From Streptomyces atratus (lineage in GTDB: Bacteria; Actinomycetota; Actinomycetes; Streptomycetales; Streptomycetaceae): a DNA stretch of 51,313 nt. A program made the translations under genes and the position numbers. Location of the stretch: NCBI RefSeq assembly GCF_900119365.1, contig NZ_FPJO01000039.1:1-51313 (forward strand), written 5' to 3'. The notes below the pieces were generated by a model. It did not search any database. It was not told where the DNA came from and saw nothing but the letters and a program-made list of their open reading frames with translations. This document shows, piece after piece, positions 41,711-49,809 of this stretch (its first letter is position 1; each line of letters opens with the position of its first letter).

Positions 41711-42573
41711 GCGTCCCCACCCTCTTCGATCGTGCGGCCGGCGTACAGCGCAGCGGCCATGCGCATCCCCTCGGACCAGGCCACCGGCCCGACCTCGGTC
41801 AGCCGCACCGCGCGGCCGTCCTCGTCGTGCCAGCTCAGCCCGCCGGTCTCCGACTCCCCGTCCCAGTAAGGCTCGCCGATCCACACCGACGCCTCCGTGC
41901 TGCGACCTCCATCACGTACTTTGCACGTGGCGTAGCCACCGGACACCCGGTAGCCGAGGCCTGTGGCGCGCGCCGCGAGCCCGAACCGCGAGGTGAACTT
42001 CCCGCCCGCGTAGTCCCGTACCTCCGTCGCCGTCTCCGGACGCCCGGCATCCGGCCCGTCCGGCCTGGTCCAGGTCGCCCGGTGGATCTGCTCCACCTGC
42101 TGGGTGATGCCGAGGTCGGCCGCGAAGTCCCGTACGTCGTCCAGGTCCGGCAGGAGCACGGGGTGGGGAAGCGTCACTGTGCGCGGCGACAGCCGCACGG
42201 TCTCACCGTCGAGGTCGACCACCTTGAGTTCCCCGTCGCCGGTGACGTCCCGCAGGAAGCCGGCCTCGTCCGGATCGTCGCCCACGACGGCCATGTCACG
42301 CAGCGCCGCCTGCCACGCCTCGTCCGGCCACACCCGCGCGATCAGCTCGGTCGGAACCGGAAGCGACGACACCATCCAGGCATCCACCTGAGCCACGCAC
42401 GAGGCCGCGTGCCGGTCCAGCCACTCGGCCAACTGCCTCAGCCGGTCGACCTCGGGACTGTCGCGCAACGCCTTCGGCAGCGCCTTCAACTGCCGCCCCC
42501 CGACTCGCCGTGCGACCACACGCCCGTCCTCGAGGGTGATCTCGTACCCCTCACCCGCTGCCAGCCACGCCAT
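41707..42573 (-). CDS. DUF4132-domain protein (YehI-like)
   Basis: 288 residues from ATG 42573, with GGAGG 9 bases upstream. Blocks are LKALPKALRDSPEVDRLRQL, PTELIARVWPDEAWQAALRD, GTLPHP-like VTLPHPVLLPDLDDVRDFAA, DLGITQQVEQIHRATW, GKFTSRFGLAARATGLGYRV and WSEGMRMAAALYAG. These match the DUF4132 domain (C-terminal domain of E. coli YehI/MolR-type proteins). This is the first gene of the five-gene operon. It carries the module separately from the giant protein, to which it is coupled by GTGA. Confidence 0.82.
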   Translation of the reverse strand: MAWLAAGEGYEITLEDGRVVARRVGGRQLKALPKALRDSPEVDRLRQLAEWLDRHAASCVAQVDAWMVSSLPVPTELIARVWPDEAWQAALRDMAVVGDDPDEAGFLRDVTGDGELKVVDLDGETVRLSPRTVTLPHPVLLPDLDDVRDFAADLGITQQVEQIHRATWTRPDGPDAGRPETATEVRDYAGGKFTSRFGLAARATGLGYRVSGGYATCKVRDGGRSTEASVWIGEPYWDGESETGGLSWHDEDGRAVRLTEVGPVAWSEGMRMAAALYAGRTIEEGGDA

Positions 42574-42897
42574 CAGCCGTGCCCCTCCGCCTGTCCATCA
42601 GATGTCAGCGCAGCCCGAACCAAGGGCCACGAAGCCCCTGAACTGCGATATGAGGGGAGACTAACGAGGGCCACTGACATTGATATTGATACTCGGGTTC
42701 CGGTGGCCGTGGCTCGGCCACTGACTGACGCCCTGCTGGGCTGTCTTCGCGTTGTTCTGTCCGGCCGCCGGGACCTGTTCTCATGGCTCCGGCCGGGCGG
42801 AACATGACCTGATAGGAGCTTGGTCAGAAGCCCCCTCAATATCCTGTCTGCGCCACCCGGCCGGCGCCTACCTCCGGTTGGAAGGCAATCATCAGGC
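42574..42897. other. upstream region of the MoxR/VWA operon
   Basis: No gene supported. An AT-rich patch near 42676-42692 (complement TATCAATATCAATGTCA) lies ~110 bp before the operon start and is the best promoter candidate in this otherwise GC-rich stretch. The right side abuts an IS110 fragment. Confidence 0.35.
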
Positions 42898-43006
42898 ATG
42901 ACATCCAAGGTCGCGGAGGTCACCGCGGACCAGGACGTGTTCGGCGGGGTCGACTCCCACGCCGACACCATCCACGTCGCTGTCATCAGCGACAACGACG
43001 GCCGTC
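42898..43006 (+). pseudogene. IS110-family transposase N-terminal fragment
   Basis: ATG 42898 gives MTSKVAEVTADQDVFGGVDS, HADTIHVAVISDNDGR. The first DEDD Asp of IS110 transposases lies in GGVDSHAD. Homology stops at ~43006, where a different sequence (GGGCGTGTATCGAAAGT, like an IS5-type end) begins. Confidence 0.85.
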
Positions 43007-43072
43007 TAGGGCGTGTATCGAAAGTGCCTGGTGAGGATGGCGGAGAGCCCATTCGTGATCCAGAATGATTGG

Positions 43073-43615
43073 ATGGTCACGCTTGAGACTCCCCGTTTGA
43101 TCCTGCGTCGCTGGCGCGAGGAAGACGTTGCGCCCATGGCTGCCGTCAATGCCGACCCCGAGGTCATGCGGTGGATCCGTGACGGCAGCGTCCGTGACGA
43201 ACAGCAGACTCGCGGCGGGGTCCAGGTGTGGGAGAGCGAGTGGGAGTCACAGGGCTTCGGCCTGTTCGCCGTGGAGATCCGGTCCACTGGCGAGCTGGCC
43301 GGGTTCACCGGCCTTTCGGTGCCCGACTTCTTGCCGGAGGTACTGCCGGCGGTTGAGGTCGGCTGGCGGCTGGGACGTTCCCACTGGGGGCAGGGCTTGG
43401 CCACCGAGGCCGCTGCGGCCGCTGTACGGTTCGGATTCGAAGAGCGAGGGCTGGAGCGGATCGTCAGCATCACTCAAGTGGGCAACGACGCCTCCGAACG
43501 GATCATGACCAAACTGGGGATGCATCCGGTCCGTGAGACCGTCAATCCCACCTGCGGTCGGCGAGTACGGGTGTTCGAGTTGTCGTCGGACCAGTACGTC
43601 ACAACCACTCGTTGA
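43073..43615 (+). CDS. GNAT-family N-acetyltransferase (RimJ/RimL type)
   Basis: 180 residues from ATG 43073 (MVTLETPRLILRRWREEDVA), chosen because the RimJ/L fold starts at LETPRL. An ATG at 43037 is possible. Characteristic segments are AVNADPEVMRWIRDG, VEVGWRLGRSHWGQGLATEA (acetyl-CoA loop HWGQGLATEA) and RIVSITQVGNDASERIMTKL. Members acetylate protein N-termini or small amines. Its 3' end overlaps the stop of the minus-strand IS5 fragment by 17 bases. It appears to have been carried or trapped between IS110 and IS5 relics. Confidence 0.88.
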   Translation: MVTLETPRLILRRWREEDVAPMAAVNADPEVMRWIRDGSVRDEQQTRGGVQVWESEWESQGFGLFAVEIRSTGELAGFTGLSVPDFLPEVLPAVEVGWRLGRSHWGQGLATEAAAAAVRFGFEERGLERIVSITQVGNDASERIMTKLGMHPVRETVNPTCGRRVRVFELSSDQYVTTTR

Positions 43616-43990
43616 TGGCGGCAACGAGGACGGTAGCCTCGTAGCGGACCGCGAGTTTGTCGTACCTGGTGGCCACGGCTCGATGTCTCTTGAGGCGATT
43701 GATGCCGCACTCGACCGCGTGCCGGCCTTGTAGTCCTCTGGGTCGAACTTTCGGTGGCCGGCCACCGCTGGACCCGCGCTTCTTGCGGTTGCGGACCTGG
43801 TCGGCCTTGTCCGGAATGGTGCAGCGGATACCGCGACGCCGCAGGTAGGCGCGGTTCTTGCGGGAGGCGTACGCCTTGTCCGCCCGCACCCGTCGCGGGC
43901 GCACGCGGGGCCTGCCGCACCCCAGTCGGGGCACCCGGATGCGGCCCAGCACGACCTCGAACTGCGAATCCGGCGCTCGGCGCTGGGGTG
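43599..43990 (-). pseudogene. IS5-family transposase C-terminal fragment
   Basis: The minus frame ends SQFEVVLGRIRVPRLGCGRP, ADKAYASRKNRAYLRRRGIR, CTIPDKADQVRNRKKRGSSG, ERHAVECGIN-type HAVECGINRLKRHRAVATRY and VLVAAINEWL. It contains the second catalytic Asp (RADKAY) and the Glu (ECGIN). The N-terminal half is absent. One small frame variation occurs around PPKVRPRGLQGRHAV. The broken end at ~43990 is joined to unrelated sequence. Confidence 0.85.
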
Positions 43991-44070
43991 TCCTGGCCCA
44001 GACGCGGTTCGTGAAGCAGCAGCCAGAGTGACCTGGGCAACGGCTGTGTTCCGTACGCCGCCTGCCCCCC

Positions 44071-44215
44071 ATGTACTTCACCGACCGCGGTACCGAGGAG
44101 CTGGAGAAGCTACGGAGGGAGGAAGAGCACACTTCGAGTGGCTCAGCCAGCAGCTGCGCACCTCGCCGATCCAAATCCCGACTCCGCGGCGTCGTCCCGC
44201 GGGACGACTTCCGCG
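44071..44215 (+). pseudogene. DUF6104 remnant
   Basis: ATG 44071 gives MYFTDRGTEELEKLRREEE, the conserved start of the small Streptomyces DUF6104 protein. After one frameshift near 44125 FEWLSQQLRTSPIQIP follows, and the C-terminus is lost. Confidence 0.6.
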
Positions 44216-44571
44216 ACGCGGCCCGCGAGCCGGGCGTGCTCATGGGCTCAACGGCGTTGTGCTCGGTACCAGACCAGCCGCGGAGGCAGAGCACCCGGTA
44301 CGACGGGCACAGGACGACATGTGGGCCCTCAACCGCCGCGCCGCACGACAGCTCCGTCCCCGCGAAGGACACCTACGCGTACCCCGCATGCACATCGAAC
44401 AATTTGGAGGGTGCAGCGGAGGGTACGAAGACCCTGGCAGGCCGTCAGAACGAGGCTGAGGACCCGTGACCGTCAAGCTCGGCACATGGCTCGACAACAC
44501 CCGCAACCGCGCTTGGCAAGCTCGCCGAGCACCGCCGGGCGGATCTCGATCAACTCGGCATGCGTTGGTAA
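44216..44571 (+). pseudogene. helicase-associated domain protein remnant
   Basis: Pieces in three frames: QDDMWALNRRAARQL and REGHLRVPRMHIEQ, then VKLGTWLDNTRNRA, then KLAEHRRADLDQLGMRW-TAA. W-x-N/R...GHLRVPR...LGTWLDNTR...LGMRW is the helicase-associated (HA) repeat found at the C-terminus of actinobacterial DEAD-like proteins. Multiple frameshifts make it dead. Confidence 0.7.
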
Positions 44572-44635
44572 GGGGCGGCAGGAACGGTGACGGCCACCGT
44601 GGGAAAGGCCGGTGTGCTCAGCCGCGCCCGCATGG

Positions 44636-44667
44636 CGAAGGGCCCGTCCATGTGGACGGGCCCTTCG
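44636..44667. terminator. perfect 15-bp hairpin terminator
   Basis: CGAAGGGCCCGTCCA and TGGACGGGCCCTTCG pair perfectly around a 2-base centre, 26 bases after the stop of the minus-strand secreted-protein gene. It may also end transcription from the left. Confidence 0.75.
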
Positions 44668-44693
44668 TGGGGCTTTCGTGGGGCCGGGTCGGG

Positions 44694-45089
44694 TCAGAGC
44701 ACGGCGACGTAGAACGCGGTGGCTGCGCCGCCGGCGTCGGCGTTGTAGGTGGCTACCTGGACGCCCTTCCCGTTCGCGCAGCCGCCTGCGACGGCGCGGA
44801 GGGTGTAGCCGATGCCGTCGCGGGGGGTGGCCGTCACGATGGCGCGGGACAGGTCGACGTCCTCGTTGCTGATCTTCACGCAGTAGACGTGGCCCGACCT
44901 GGTGACTTCCGAGACGCCCTTGGAGTGCACGATCGACCCGTCGGCCTTGACCAGTGCTCCGGCCTGGGCGTAGGGCGCCTGGGAGCCCGAGGTGGCTGCG
45001 ATCGCCATCCCGCCGGCCACGGCCAGGCCCGTCACGCACAGCCCAGCGACCGTGAGCCCGGCCACCCGCATCCTCTTCTTCGCACGCAC
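44694..45089 (-). CDS. small secreted protein of unknown family
   Basis: 131 residues from GTG 45089, with GGAGAGGGA about 8 bases upstream. The N-terminus VRAKKRMRVAGLTVAGLCVT is a basic n-region plus hydrophobic core, with probable cleavage after GGMAIAA. The mature part (~95 residues) has two Cys (HVYCVKISNEDV and AVAGGCANGKGVQVATYNAD) that may form a disulfide, plus a beta-rich pattern. This is typical of small exported proteins of Streptomyces. Function unknown. An ATG at 45071 (MRVAGL) is an alternative. It is monocistronic with its own terminator. Confidence 0.75.
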   Translation of the reverse strand: MRAKKRMRVAGLTVAGLCVTGLAVAGGMAIAATSGSQAPYAQAGALVKADGSIVHSKGVSEVTRSGHVYCVKISNEDVDLSRAIVTATPRDGIGYTLRAVAGGCANGKGVQVATYNADAGGAATAFYVAVL

Positions 45090-45335
45090 AGTTGCGTCCC
45101 TCTCCGGAGATTGCTGCAAACGGAACAAGGCGACCGTAGCAACAGATGCCACTTATAAGGCTCATGACGCATGATTAGGGAATAACTCGTATCTTACGTA
45201 CTTCGCACTGGCAGTCTGGGCTGTGCGTGCTTTCCAGGGTCCGGAGCCGTACGCAAGGCCGGGCGCCCCTGGCCAGCACGGCATGCGCACGGTCTCCCGC
45301 CGTGACCCTGCACCGAGCCGGGTCGTTCTCCCACC

Positions 45336-46907
45336 ATGAAGACGATCACGCGCGTGGAAGGCCCGGGGCCGGTACCGGCGGCCCGGTCCACCTGGTCGGG
45401 TGTCGACGCGGCGGCAGCTCGGTGTTTGACGAAGGCGGTGGAGTTCGCCGTCGAGTCACAGACCAGTGACGGGGCCTGGCGCTTCCCATCGGAGCCGCGC
45501 GTTCTGGAGAACGCCGTCGTCGCCTGCTCCCTGGCGGGCGTAAAGGAGGCGCGGGCCGCTCGGGAAAGGGCGGTGCGGTGGCTGGAGGGCGCCGCCCCGC
45601 AGCAGCACGACGCGTTCGTGGCAGCCGCCGATCGATGGCTCGTTGAGCTCACATGTACGGGTTCCACCGCGAAGACGGTCGTTCCGTCCCTGCCGGTCAG
45701 CGAAGGACCGCATGCCCGACGTGCCCTCTACCTCCATGCGCTCGGCTGCGCTGTCGCAGGCGCGGGGGCGGATGCCCGCCTGCTGCTGCAGCAGTCCCGA
45801 GCGGCCCTGGGCGCTGATGGGGGCCGGCGGATCAAGCCCTGGCAGCGCACCATGCTCCTTGCCTTCGAGGCCATCGCCTGTTCCGTCCTCGGCATGCCGG
45901 TGCCCCCGCACACGCTGCACGAATGGGAGCGCGCGCAGTCCCCGGACGGATCCTTCTTCGGAATGCCCCTGGTAACGGGCATGCTGCACCTGGCCCTGCG
46001 CCGGATGGCCCCCGAGCATCACGTGACCCGCCGATGCCTCACCGGCCTCCTGGCGGGCCAGCAGCCCGACGGCACCTGGCGCTTCCTGGTCAGCGAGGTA
46101 TGGGACACCGGTCTGCTCGTCCGCGCCCTGCGAGGCCACCCTCTCTTCCAGACGGCCGCCCTGCCCGCCGCCCTGAAATTCCTGGCCTCGGCCCAGAAGG
46201 AGGACGGCGGCTGGGCCTGCACCGCACCCCTCGACTCCGACAACGACACCACCGGCAACAGCCTCCTCGCACTGGCCGGCACCGACCGGGCCGGCCAGAT
46301 CCGCCCCGCCGCCACCCACTACGCGCTACGGCACCAGACGCCCGAGGGCCTGTGGACCACATGGCACTCCAGCGACGACAGCCCAGCCCCCGACGTCGTG
46401 GCCCACATGGCCGCCGGCATCCACGCCGCCGCCCTGCCCGGCATCGACCTCGCACCGGCCCGGAGTTGGCTCGCCTCCCTGGCCACCGAAGGCGGCTGGA
46501 ACTCCGACTGGTACATCCCGCCGGCCTACGGCGCCGCCGAGATCGGCGCGGCAATCGGCCGCCGACCGCAGCGCCGCGCCGCCGCCCGGGCACTCCTGGG
46601 CTCTCAGCGGCGCGACGGCGGCTGGCCCCGCATCCCCGGCGAGCCGTACTCCAGCCCGACCGCCACCGGCCTGGCACTGACAGCCCTGACCACCAGCGGA
46701 CTCGAACTGCCCGACGCCGCCCTCCGGCACGCGCTGCGCTTCCTCATCGACAGCCAGAACGACGACGGCACCTGGAACGACCGCCCCGTCATGTACGGGC
46801 CGAGGCCCTTCCTCACCAGCACCACCACACAGGTCCACGCCCTCGCCGCACGCGGACTGCGCCACGCGCTCACCACCGTCGAAAGCCGCGACGGAGCAAC
46901 CCCATGA
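45336..46907 (+). CDS. class II terpene cyclase-like protein (prenyltransferase/squalene-oxidase repeats) with DxDTT
   Basis: 523 residues from ATG 45336. Several QW-type repeats occur: SQTSDGAWRF (41-50), QSPDGSFF (201), QQPDGTWRF (242), QKEDGGWACT (287), SQRRDGGWP and SQNDDGTWND near the C-terminus. These define the beta-gamma alpha-barrel of triterpene and diterpene class II cyclases. At 300-306 the sequence DSDNDTT contains DxDTT (D302-N-D304-T-T), a variant of the proton-donor DxDD seen in drimane-type sesquiterpene cyclases. No class I DDxxD is evident. It is ATGA-coupled to a HAD phosphatase. Likely activity is protonation-initiated cyclisation of farnesyl diphosphate or a longer prenyl diphosphate; the substrate is inference. 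Confidence 0.85.
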   Translation: MKTITRVEGPGPVPAARSTWSGVDAAAARCLTKAVEFAVESQTSDGAWRFPSEPRVLENAVVACSLAGVKEARAARERAVRWLEGAAPQQHDAFVAAADRWLVELTCTGSTAKTVVPSLPVSEGPHARRALYLHALGCAVAGAGADARLLLQQSRAALGADGGRRIKPWQRTMLLAFEAIACSVLGMPVPPHTLHEWERAQSPDGSFFGMPLVTGMLHLALRRMAPEHHVTRRCLTGLLAGQQPDGTWRFLVSEVWDTGLLVRALRGHPLFQTAALPAALKFLASAQKEDGGWACTAPLDSDNDTTGNSLLALAGTDRAGQIRPAATHYALRHQTPEGLWTTWHSSDDSPAPDVVAHMAAGIHAAALPGIDLAPARSWLASLATEGGWNSDWYIPPAYGAAEIGAAIGRRPQRRAAARALLGSQRRDGGWPRIPGEPYSSPTATGLALTALTTSGLELPDAALRHALRFLIDSQNDDGTWNDRPVMYGPRPFLTSTTTQVHALAARGLRHALTTVESRDGATP

Positions 46908-47563
46908 CCCAACCCCAGGCACCCACAAACACCCCGTCCGATGCCGCTGCGTACGCCCGCGGCCTCCTCGTCACCGTCCGACCGGGCGCCTGTGTCTTCG
47001 ACTTCGACGGCACCCTGGTCGACACCAGCACCATCAACATCGACGCTGCCCGAGCCACCCTCGCCGACCTCGGCCTCACCGTCCCCGAACCCTGGCTCCG
47101 CCAGGCCCCCCTGGCCGACCTCACCGCACTACGCCACCTGCTGCTCACCGACCACGGCCTGCCCCTGCCCTGCACGGACGCCGAATTCGTGCACCGCGCC
47201 CGCGCCCACTGGCTCGCCCGCACCATCCTGGTCAAACCGGTCCCACGCGTAACCGCCCTCGCGCGCCGCCTGGCGGCGGCCGTGCCCACGGCCGTGGCTT
47301 CGGCCAACGACGGCCACGTCGTGCGGGCAGGACTCAATGCGGCCGGACTCGCCGGCCTCTTCCCCGTCCTCGTCGCCCGCGAACACGTCACCCACCTCAA
47401 GCCCCACCCCGACGCCTACCTCCTCGCCGCCGCCCAACTGAGCCAGGCACCCCACCGATGCCTCGCATTCGAGAACACCGACGAGGGCGTCACCGCAGCC
47501 CTCGCCGCCACCATGCCCGTGATCGACATCCGGCACAGAGACTGGACCGTGCAAAACCCCTGA
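46904..47563 (+). CDS. HAD-superfamily phosphatase coupled to the terpene cyclase
   Basis: 219 residues from ATG 46904, overlapping the cyclase stop as ATGA. HAD motifs: I VFDFDGTLVD (nucleophile D33, acid D35), II AVASANDGH (Ser), III HVTHLKPHPDAYLLAA (Lys), IV FENTDEGVTAA. The motif IV acid pair is unusual (ENTDEG instead of EDSxxG). The alpha-helical cap lies between residues ~45 and 105, as in beta-phosphoglucomutase-like enzymes. Its position suggests removal of the diphosphate or monophosphate from the cyclised prenyl product, as in drimenol pathways where HAD and cyclase are fused or paired. Confidence 0.88.
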   Translation: MTQPQAPTNTPSDAAAYARGLLVTVRPGACVFDFDGTLVDTSTINIDAARATLADLGLTVPEPWLRQAPLADLTALRHLLLTDHGLPLPCTDAEFVHRARAHWLARTILVKPVPRVTALARRLAAAVPTAVASANDGHVVRAGLNAAGLAGLFPVLVAREHVTHLKPHPDAYLLAAAQLSQAPHRCLAFENTDEGVTAALAATMPVIDIRHRDWTVQNP

Positions 47564-47749
47564 ACCGGAACTTCCGCAGCGCATTCCCCCCGCGTCACGG
47601 CGGGACGCAGGGGAACGAGGCCGCGAAGTGCGCTGCTCACCGCACCGCGGGGAACCGTTGGCGGTGTGGCGTGCCGGGGGTGCGGTGGTGGGGCCGGTGG
47701 CGTTCGGGTGCCGTCTGTGTATGGCCCGGCGTACGGGGGCGGCGGTGCG

Positions 47750-48478
47750 GGTGATGCGGTACGCACCGTGCGCGGCGTCGGCGGGCACGGTTCGTCCCCG
47801 CACGCCGCCGTCGACCCCGTGCCCGCGCTGTGCACGATGGTCACCGCGCTGCAGACCCTGGTGACGCGTGAGATCGACATCTTCGACCCGGCCGTCGTCA
47901 CGGTCGGCCGCCTGGAGGCCGGTACCGCGCCCAACGTCATCCCGGAGTCGGGCCGCTTCTCCGCCACCGTCCGGACCTTCTCCGACGCTTCGCGGGCCGC
48001 CGTCCGCATGGCGTTCGAGCGGACCGTGCACGGCATCGCCGCTGCCCACCGCGTGAGCGTGGACATCGACTACGTCCACCAGTACCCGCCGACGATCAAC
48101 CACGACGGCGAGACCGCGTTCGCCATCGAAGCTGCCCGGGACGTCCTCGGCGAGGACCGGGTCTTCGTGGCGCCGACGCCGCTGGCCGGCTCGGAGGACT
48201 TCTCCTTCGTGCTGCGCGAGGTGCCGGGCGCGTTCCTCGGGCTCGGCGCCTGCCCGGTCGGCACCGACCCCACCACGGCCCCGATGAACCACTTGCCCCA
48301 GGCCGTCTACGACGATGCCGCGGTGCCCCACGCTGCCGCGCTGCTCGCCGGACTGGCCCTGCGGCGCCTCGCCTGCGCCACCTCCGCCCGCTCGGATTCG
48401 TCCTCGTCCTCGTCCTCGCCCTCCGTAACGTCCGATTCCTCCGCCGGATCCCCGGTCTCGCCTTCCTCGCAGGAGTGA
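47750..48478 (+). pseudogene. M20-family amidohydrolase, 5'-truncated
   Basis: The frame carries RGVGGHGSSPHAAVDPVPAL (dimerisation-domain signature), EAGTAPNVIPESGRFSATVR, TPLAGSEDFSFVLREVPGAF and MNHLPQAVYDDAAVPHAAAL. This is the C-terminal ~210 residues of an aminoacylase/hippurate-hydrolase-type M20 enzyme. The N-terminal metal-binding half is missing. The last 35 residues form a Ser-rich tail (SDSSSSSSSPSVTSDSSAGS), unusual for the family. The stop is 3 bases before the MFS start. Confidence 0.72.
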
Positions 48479-48481
48479 CCC

Positions 48482-49546
48482 ATGACCCACACCAACAGCC
48501 CGGCCAGACCGGTCGCGCGGATCCCCGCGCGTGCCGTCACCGCCGTCGTCGGCCTGCTCGTGTTCTTCGAGCTCACCAGCGGGGTCCTCCAGGCGGGCAT
48601 CACACCGCTCCTTCCCGACCTCGCCGTGCACCTGGGCATCGGCACCGCCGACACCAACTGGATCATCTCCGTCCAGCTGCTGGCGGCCGCCGTGTGTGTC
48701 CCCCTGTTCGGGCGCCTCGGCGACTTGTACGGGCACCGGCGGATGCTCCGGATTGCCCTCGTCGTGACCGCGGCGGGAACCCTGATCGTGGCGCTGGCGG
48801 ACAGCTACCCGGTCCTGCTGGCCGGGCGGCTCCTCCAAGGACCGCTTGCCGCCCTGCTGCCGTTGGAGATCGCCCTCGTGCGCGACCGGCTGCCCGTCGC
48901 CGAGGCACGGCGGGCCATCGCCCTGCTGGTCGGCTCGCTGGCACTCGGCTCCCTCGTGGGCGGCCTGGCCTTGGCCCTGGTCCACTCCGCCTCGGGGGAT
49001 CTGCGCCTGACCCTGCTCCTACCGGCGGCGCTCGCACTGGTCTGCGTGCCCGTCTCGTACGTCGCCGTACCCGAATCCGCCCACCGGGCGAGCGGCCGGG
49101 TCGACTGGCCCGGCGTGTCACTGCTCAGCGCGGCCGTCCTCGCCCTGCTGAGCGGCGTCGGCGCAGCGAAGAACGGAGCATGGGGCAGCCCGGCGGCCCT
49201 CGGCCCTCTCCTCCTCGGTGTCCTCCTCCTGATCATCTGGATTCTCGTGGAGCTGCGCGCCGCCGAACCGCTGGTGGACCTCCGGGCCCTCGCAGGCCGC
49301 GAGGCCGGCCCCTTCTACCTCGCGGCATTCCTCTTCGGCATCTTCTACTTCGGCAGCCAGGCCCCCAACACGATGTTCTTCGCCGCGGATCCGGCGACGG
49401 CAGGGTACGGCTTCGCCCTGTCTGCCCTGGCCATCTCACTTGTTTCACTGTCGGGCTACGTCGCCGCCGTCCTCGGCTCCTTCGCCACTGCGGCGGTCGC
49501 CCGGCGGATCGGCTACCGAGCCTTAACTGAACGGTATTGGGCCTAG
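48482..49546 (+). CDS. MFS transporter, C-terminally truncated
   Basis: 354 residues from ATG 48482 with AGGAG upstream. DHA2-type features are ITPLLPDLAVHLGIGTADTN, WIISVQLLAAAVCVPLFGRL, GDLYGHRRMLR (motif A) and GRVDWPGVSLLSAAVLALLS. About 10 helices are present. At ~49524 (RRIGYRALTERYWA) the sequence departs to TTAACTGAACGGTATTGGGC, which looks like an insertion-sequence end, so the final 3-4 helices of the usual 14 are lost. It formed an operon with the truncated M20 peptidase gene. Confidence 0.8.
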   Translation: MTHTNSPARPVARIPARAVTAVVGLLVFFELTSGVLQAGITPLLPDLAVHLGIGTADTNWIISVQLLAAAVCVPLFGRLGDLYGHRRMLRIALVVTAAGTLIVALADSYPVLLAGRLLQGPLAALLPLEIALVRDRLPVAEARRAIALLVGSLALGSLVGGLALALVHSASGDLRLTLLLPAALALVCVPVSYVAVPESAHRASGRVDWPGVSLLSAAVLALLSGVGAAKNGAWGSPAALGPLLLGVLLLIIWILVELRAAEPLVDLRALAGREAGPFYLAAFLFGIFYFGSQAPNTMFFAADPATAGYGFALSALAISLVSLSGYVAAVLGSFATAAVARRIGYRALTERYWA

Positions 49547-49665
49547 CCTCGATCCGCCGACGTGATGCCTGGGAGATAGGTGTCGGGACGTAAGAGATAC
49601 CTCGTGACCTGCGATGATGGGCTTGTCGAAGCCTTCTTCACGCACGATCGCGAGGCATCTCGTGG

Positions 49666-49809
49666 GTGAAGACATCCCATGCTGCTTCGGCGGTTTCTGT
49701 CTGGTTCGACGGAACGAATCTGACTGCGGACGCGGGTCTGTTGCCGATGGTCCGGCTGGCGGTTGGGCTGACCACCGTGGTGCACCAGACCGGTATCGTG
49801 AGGAGATGA
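49666..49809 (+). pseudogene. IS1380-family transposase, 5' piece
   Basis: GTG 49666 gives VKTSHAASAVSVWFDGTNLT, ADAGLLPMVRLAVGLTTVVH, QTGIVRR-stop. [VS]-x-FD-x-x-NL-x-x-AGLLP-x-x-RLA is the conserved start of IS1380 transposases. The sequence breaks after VVHQT, and the stop overlaps the acetyltransferase start (ATGA). Confidence 0.75.
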
